A stretch of DNA of 64,000 nucleotides from Clarireedia homoeocarpa. Taxonomy: Eukaryota > Ascomycota > Leotiomycetes > Helotiales > Rutstroemiaceae. The stretch is from assembly GCA_001465935.1 (NCBI GenBank), contig LNKV01000012.1, positions 443,302 to 507,301 on the forward strand, read 5' to 3'. Shown here one piece after another: positions 59,688-64,000 of the stretch (position 1 is its first letter; the number at the start of each line of letters is the position of its first letter). A program made the position numbers and the translations under genes. Under the pieces are notes generated by a model. That model made no database searches. It saw only the letters and a program-made list of their open reading frames with translations, and was not told the origin of the DNA.

Positions 59688-59736
59688 GACTACTGACTAC
59701 TGACTACTGACTACTGACTACTGACTACTAACTACT
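59688..59736. repeat. (GACTACT)n, seven 7-bp units
   Basis: Six perfect GACTACT units from 59688 to 59729 followed by one AACTACT unit. It lies 10 bp after the G-rich array, with the same 7-bp period. Confidence 0.95.
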
Positions 59737-60436
59737 AACCACGGATTACGGCCACGGCTTCTCCTTGAGACCCTTCAAAGTAGCTTGCAGCTCTTTCGAT
59801 CATTGCGAGCGAATGGGGCCATCTGTCGGAGCATTTCTTTTCATACGGTGGAGTCAGAAAGGGATCTGCTTTACCACCAGTTAACCACTTTCAGTATCTA
59901 CTCCTAGCTTTTCCCAACTACCAGCTACCGCAATAGCTCTTTTAATACAAGCACTTTCCTGTCTACCCTACCACAAGCCGTCTACACCCAAAGCCAAAAA
60001 AAATATTACGCCGACTTCTCCACAAAGCGACATATCGAAAAGGGAAAAGGGCAAAAATCAAGAATTTCCGCCAACCTCCATCGCTACCCCTTCATCCCTA
60101 CCAGCCGATCCCGCCCGCTTATACTAAAAAGCTGATCGTTGACCTCGTTCTTATAATAACCCCACCATCCACTTCAACTCTTTTTTCTTACCCTTCCCTT
60201 CTCCACGATCTCATTCGTCGGTACCTTTTCCCAAATCTTTTCTACGGCGCGCAAACTAAATCCCTTGTCTCGGGACCGCCAAAAAGATTTATCTTCGTTT
60301 TTATATACATTCTGGTTTTTCGTTTTCCATCTTTGTCACATCCTCGACCGCTCCTCCCCTCGTCTCCTCTCCCTCGGATATATACCGCCAAACCTGCTCA
60401 ACACCCGCCATCCCACATTCTCCTCGACTTCTCCCA

Positions 60437-61477
60437 ATGGCTCCTCAATTACTTCCTGCGTCAGCTGCGGCTTTCGCCCCAAGAGCTTCATCTGTAAACG
60501 TTGTGTTAAGTTCAAAAGTTGAGCCATGGTTGACTCAAACGCTCAAGCGGATAAATCGCATTAAACGACCTCTCAATAGTGTACCACAACATCAAAGATG
60601 TTTGACAGAAACTCTGTCATCTTCCACAGCGATATGGACTTTGGGTTCTCTCATGCTATCCAAAGCTCCAGAACAAAGACGAGAAGACTCGAATCCATTG
60701 GTCGAGGCTCTGTTTAACTATCAACTCATTCATGTCGAAGCTTACATTGTCCACGTGGATATGGTACTACGAAATGAGGTCGCTTTCAAACTCACTCCAG
60801 ATACGATTGAAACCCTTATCGAATACCACAAGGAAGTACATTGCTTGGACATCGCAGCCAATACCTATGAATGGTCGGAGAAGGAGCAACAAGTCAAGAA
60901 GATGCACGAAGATTTCATCCAAGCTATCAACAAGTTTGTCTACCGAACCCACGTCTCTGCCCTAGAAGGACTGGAAGAAGATGGAGCCGGTGAACTTCTC
61001 TGTGGAAAGAGTGAGGAAGTCAAGAATAACATCATGGGACTTTTTCTCCCCCTCCTCCCACCACCACCAAGGATCGTCGATGTGGTAAGACCCCAACCTT
61101 TATTACCTAGCTCACCCGCTGGTGCGAATTGGTGGTCACAGCCAACTATGCCCGTTACTACTGCAGCACCAGTCGATCCATGGAGGGTGGTTCCATCAAG
61201 TCCAAACGCAACAACAGCAGCAGATACACAATCCTTATGGGCAAGCATGGGACTAAACGAGATTCAACTTCCTTCGCCTACTCCATCCTTCAGTCAACCA
61301 TATACCACAGCTGGACTATTTTATAGCGCGCCACAAGTCAGCTGCCCAATTCCAGCCCTTCCACTACCAAGTATGCTTACACAACAACATTGTGGTGTAG
61401 GCATGGGCATGGGCATGGGATATGGTGGATTCGGCGGTGGATGGGACCGCTATCAAGAGTATGCCACGACAATGTGA
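60437..61477 (+). CDS. Unknown 346-aa protein with helical core and Pro/Gly/Met-rich tail
   Basis: Single exon, ATG at 60437 in CCCAATGGC context after a long pyrimidine-rich leader. I do not recognise the family. Residues 85-195 form a helical, charged core (PLVEALFNYQLIHVEAYIVHVDMVLRNEVAF, ETLIEYHKEVHCLDIAANTYEWSEKEQQVKKMHEDFIQAINKFVYRTH). A proline-rich stretch follows (LPLLPPPPRIVDVVRPQPLLP), then a low-complexity region and a tail of GMGMGMGYGGFGGGWDRYQEY. There is no signal peptide or transmembrane helix. The amphipathic core and the long frame argue for a real protein, probably intracellular. It could be a lineage-specific gene. Confidence 0.65.
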   Translation: MAPQLLPASAAAFAPRASSVNVVLSSKVEPWLTQTLKRINRIKRPLNSVPQHQRCLTETLSSSTAIWTLGSLMLSKAPEQRREDSNPLVEALFNYQLIHVEAYIVHVDMVLRNEVAFKLTPDTIETLIEYHKEVHCLDIAANTYEWSEKEQQVKKMHEDFIQAINKFVYRTHVSALEGLEEDGAGELLCGKSEEVKNNIMGLFLPLLPPPPRIVDVVRPQPLLPSSPAGANWWSQPTMPVTTAAPVDPWRVVPSSPNATTAADTQSLWASMGLNEIQLPSPTPSFSQPYTTAGLFYSAPQVSCPIPALPLPSMLTQQHCGVGMGMGMGYGGFGGGWDRYQEYATTM

Positions 61478-64000
61478 CAACCAAGGCCCGGTACTTCCAG
61501 CAACTGGACTACTACCCGTTCCGGGGTTTAGGACGGGCAACCCACGATTCACGGCATTTTAGCCTTCTGTACAAGACAAACTATATACATACATGGGATC
61601 GACGGACTTCTTTAGCGGCATCTGATACCTTCGAGGGGCACAACGGCGTTTTTGCATCAAATATTCGAACCTCATCAGCGATCGAGCGTTTCCAGGGAAT
61701 TACAAAGACTATACTTAATGAACCAGCAACAACCAAACTCATCTCCTCCTTTCCTCGGCAATATACATAATAGGATACCAATTTTTTCTACCGTTATCTT
61801 TCTTTTCATTTTATCAAATCTGATTTTTAGCGCGGCGAGTTTGGGTTTGCTTTCACACCACATGAGACCACGGCAAGACCGGTTCACATCTTTTTTCCTT
61901 TCATAACGCATATGGCAGGACCTGGGCGGGCTATCTGAGAGCATTTACTGGATAAGAATTTATAAAGAAAGAATAACGCAGCAATGCAGGGCTTTTCGGG
62001 CGCGTCCGGATATATTATTTTTGTTTTTTTCTTTTCAAGATATCATCATGTTTGGGTTTGGGTTTTGGAAAAAAGAGCCGGATCTCTCTGTTTGTCTTGC
62101 GGATATATCCCTTTGGTGTTTTTGTTTTGTTTCTTTCCTTGCGCAATTTTATGACTTACGAATCATGCTGTCACGAGCCGATTTTACGAATGTTATGACT
62201 TCAAAATCATCATTAACGGCCGAAAAGATGGGTAGAGATTTGATATCTCACCTTTTCTTCTCTTTCCGTGCGTGGATCTTGAAGGCATGACTTTCGAAAG
62301 AATACAATCTGGCATATGATTTATGAGCTGCGCTTAGAGAACAGGATGGCACCACAAAATTCTACTGGAATATCCGGGCTGGATTGGAATATCTGCTGTG
62401 CAGATTCTTCAGACCAGCAGGATGCACCTCTGTGTGTGTTCGACGAACTGGGACGATATACAAGTTTCCTCACCTACGAACATAAAACCACAAATTGATA
62501 CGATGATATCTGCAACAAGACGTGTGATTCGCTGCGCGGATCCCGATCTTGGAGCGAAATGGTCCTTTCGACACGTCTTTGCTTCCGATTACTGTTTCAT
62601 GGATAGCTATCTTCTATGGATTTCCTACTTTCCTACGCATCGCCACTTTCCTCGAAAACGATTACGATTCGATAACATCAACCTGCGAGCCGGGGCTATC
62701 GATGGAATTTTCTTTTTTGAAGGACATTTGGATATGAGATGGATTGATGGGGGGATTTTGTAGGGATGTTTGGACATGTGGTTGGTAATTTGGGGGGAAA
62801 GTGGTTGGAGGAAGGACATGTAGCTCATCTCACTACTTCCCGCACATCGCTTCTTGGAAATCTAGATCGCTAGTCGATGTAGATGGAAGAGGATTGATGG
62901 TGTGGGAATACTGGATACTTTAACTGTAGAACAGGATAGGTGGATAGTATGAGATGCTGGTTTATTGGGAATCATCACTGGCTGATTGATAGAATGATAT
63001 GAAGGGTATATCTTCACGTCTGGTACGTGGTAAGAGCTGGATGTGATGAATTGGGACAGGTCCGGTCGGGTGGGCGAAAGGAAGCAATAGGTAGGGGTCC
63101 GGAGAGGAAACAATTTGATCTACCATCGAATGGAATATAAAAAACATTGAAAAGATCCCGTATCTACTTTCGCCGCTCGTGCGTGCATGACTTTGATGAT
63201 GCCATTCACATTTTCACGTGCCAATCACCAACAACCTTCCCGCGATATTCAAAGACAAGGGCAGAAAGAAATCTAGATCTAGCTCCCGCATGACTCGGAT
63301 CCTAGCTCTAGTCTCTCCGAAAGAACACAGTAGTTCAGAAAGAGATCAAAGCTCCTGCTGCAAAGTTACCGCAACAGTACTACTGTACCTTCGGAGTAAA
63401 CCAGCATCGAAGAACAAGAATAAGAACAAGGTACAGGGCTGGCAGTTGCAACCTTACTAAACTCCAGTAACTAGCGGATGATTAGAAAAAGATGCGAATG
63501 CAACGTCAACCCCTAGAACAACTCATTCCCATCTAAACCATTTACAAGCCCCAAGCCCGAGATGTGAGCCGATAGGCCGAGAGTACGATTGGGTTTTTCT
63601 TGGGGGCGGTAGGGGTTGCGCTTCGCTTGGTGGTGGATTTTTTTTGCTGGGCGCGCTCCGAAATAGTTCTACCTTGTTTGGGGCTGGAATAGGCCTGTGC
63701 TTGTGCTTGTGCTTATTCTGGGTAGGGTTGGAGGGTGGTTTGGTGGTGCTTATGGTACTGTAGATGGAGTTTAGGGTTGCTTGGGATGGATTACGGGCAT
63801 TTTTTTGCTTACCTATAACGAGCACAGTCAGCTAGCTGTAGGCTGATGGATAAAGGGGTGTAGGTTGCAAAAGGAAGGAAAAAACTAGAGTAGTCACAGG
63901 AAGAATGAGCTAGGGTAGCTAGATAGATGGACATGTAAAAAGAAGAACTCTATGCGTATACTATAGAATTGTGATGTGATGTGATTCCAAGCATAGTTAT
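61478..64000. other. Right-edge intergenic region
   Basis: 3' side of the 346-aa protein gene and 2.5 kb of sequence without a convincing gene. A minus-strand frame (63523-63825) with basic Pro/Lys-rich composition lacks an ATG at its head and could at most be a last exon. Nothing else supported. Confidence 0.45.

Larger units (their letters stand above)
55468..60436. other. Long gene-poor stretch (5 kb)
   Basis: Divergent space between two unknown genes. No frame over 142 codons and none with a recognisable family. It holds one GTACGAAGTA (reverse, 57056-57065), a duplicated CTACCTAGGT (59162-59181), the G-rich and GACTACT arrays (59617-59736), and a C/T-rich run of ~300 bp before the next ATG that is probably a leader. 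Confidence 0.5.

Noticed and set aside
63523..63825. Basic Pro/Lys-rich minus-strand frame at the right edge
   Set aside because: No ATG at the head. A GTAAGC donor-like site near its start hints at spliced RNA, but no exon chain can be built.

Overview
The window is nuclear DNA of a filamentous ascomycete. Genes are split by short GT-AG introns (about 40-130 nt in most cases) with CTAAT-type branch points, intergenic spaces are 1-5 kb, and the gene set (secreted GH3, GH32 and GH55 enzymes, a HAK-type K+ transporter, a CPS1/DIP2 protein, a QIP/Gfd2-like exonuclease) is typical of Pezizomycotina. From remembered similarity of several products I lean to Leotiomycetes, near Sclerotiniaceae/Helotiales; this is inference, not a search result. 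I see no rRNA, tRNA, CRISPR array or intact transposon.

Layout, left to right: a left-truncated CPS1/DIP2-family gene (minus, start 2608); a single-exon nuclear-type protein with a PARP-like Cys/His cluster (4685-6301); a small basic protein (7416-8070); an Ear1/Ssh4-type SPRY endosomal adaptor with two PY motifs (9540-11184); a HAK/KUP potassium transporter (minus, 12142-14859); a secreted GH55 exo-beta-1,3-glucanase (minus, 16419-19072); a 4.2-kb gene-poor stretch; an 891-aa low-complexity/coiled-coil protein (minus, 23309-26034); a 3.8-kb repeat-bearing stretch; a small secreted cysteine protein (29834-30649) convergent with a secreted GH32 invertase (minus, 31487-33283); a satellite-rich spacer; the APC/C activator Cdh1 (35661-37797); a DEDDh exonuclease-like protein (38786-41519); the TIM23 motor J-protein Pam18 (minus, 42756-43299); a 4-kb gene-poor stretch; a secreted GH3 beta-glucosidase (47390-50681); a (6-4)-photolyase/animal-type cryptochrome (51843-53837); a 326-aa protein ending in a PY motif (minus, 54487-55467); a 5-kb gene-poor stretch; and an unknown 346-aa protein (60437-61477).

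Functionally it is a mixed chromosomal region, not a metabolic gene cluster. Three secreted glycosidases and one small secreted protein suggest a plant-associated or saprotrophic lifestyle, and they are interspersed with housekeeping genes for the cell cycle, mitochondrial import, endosomal ubiquitination, K+ uptake and DNA photorepair. No gene group looks like an operon-like or defence system. The most unusual signals are a PIP-box-like tail on the photolyase, two competing signal-peptide starts on the GH3 gene, a dispersed 10-mer (GTACGAAGTA) found six times between genes, CTD-like Y..SPDS repeats in the 891-aa protein, and several exact-period tandem repeats. All splice junctions were derived by eye; each multi-exon model given here closes in frame.
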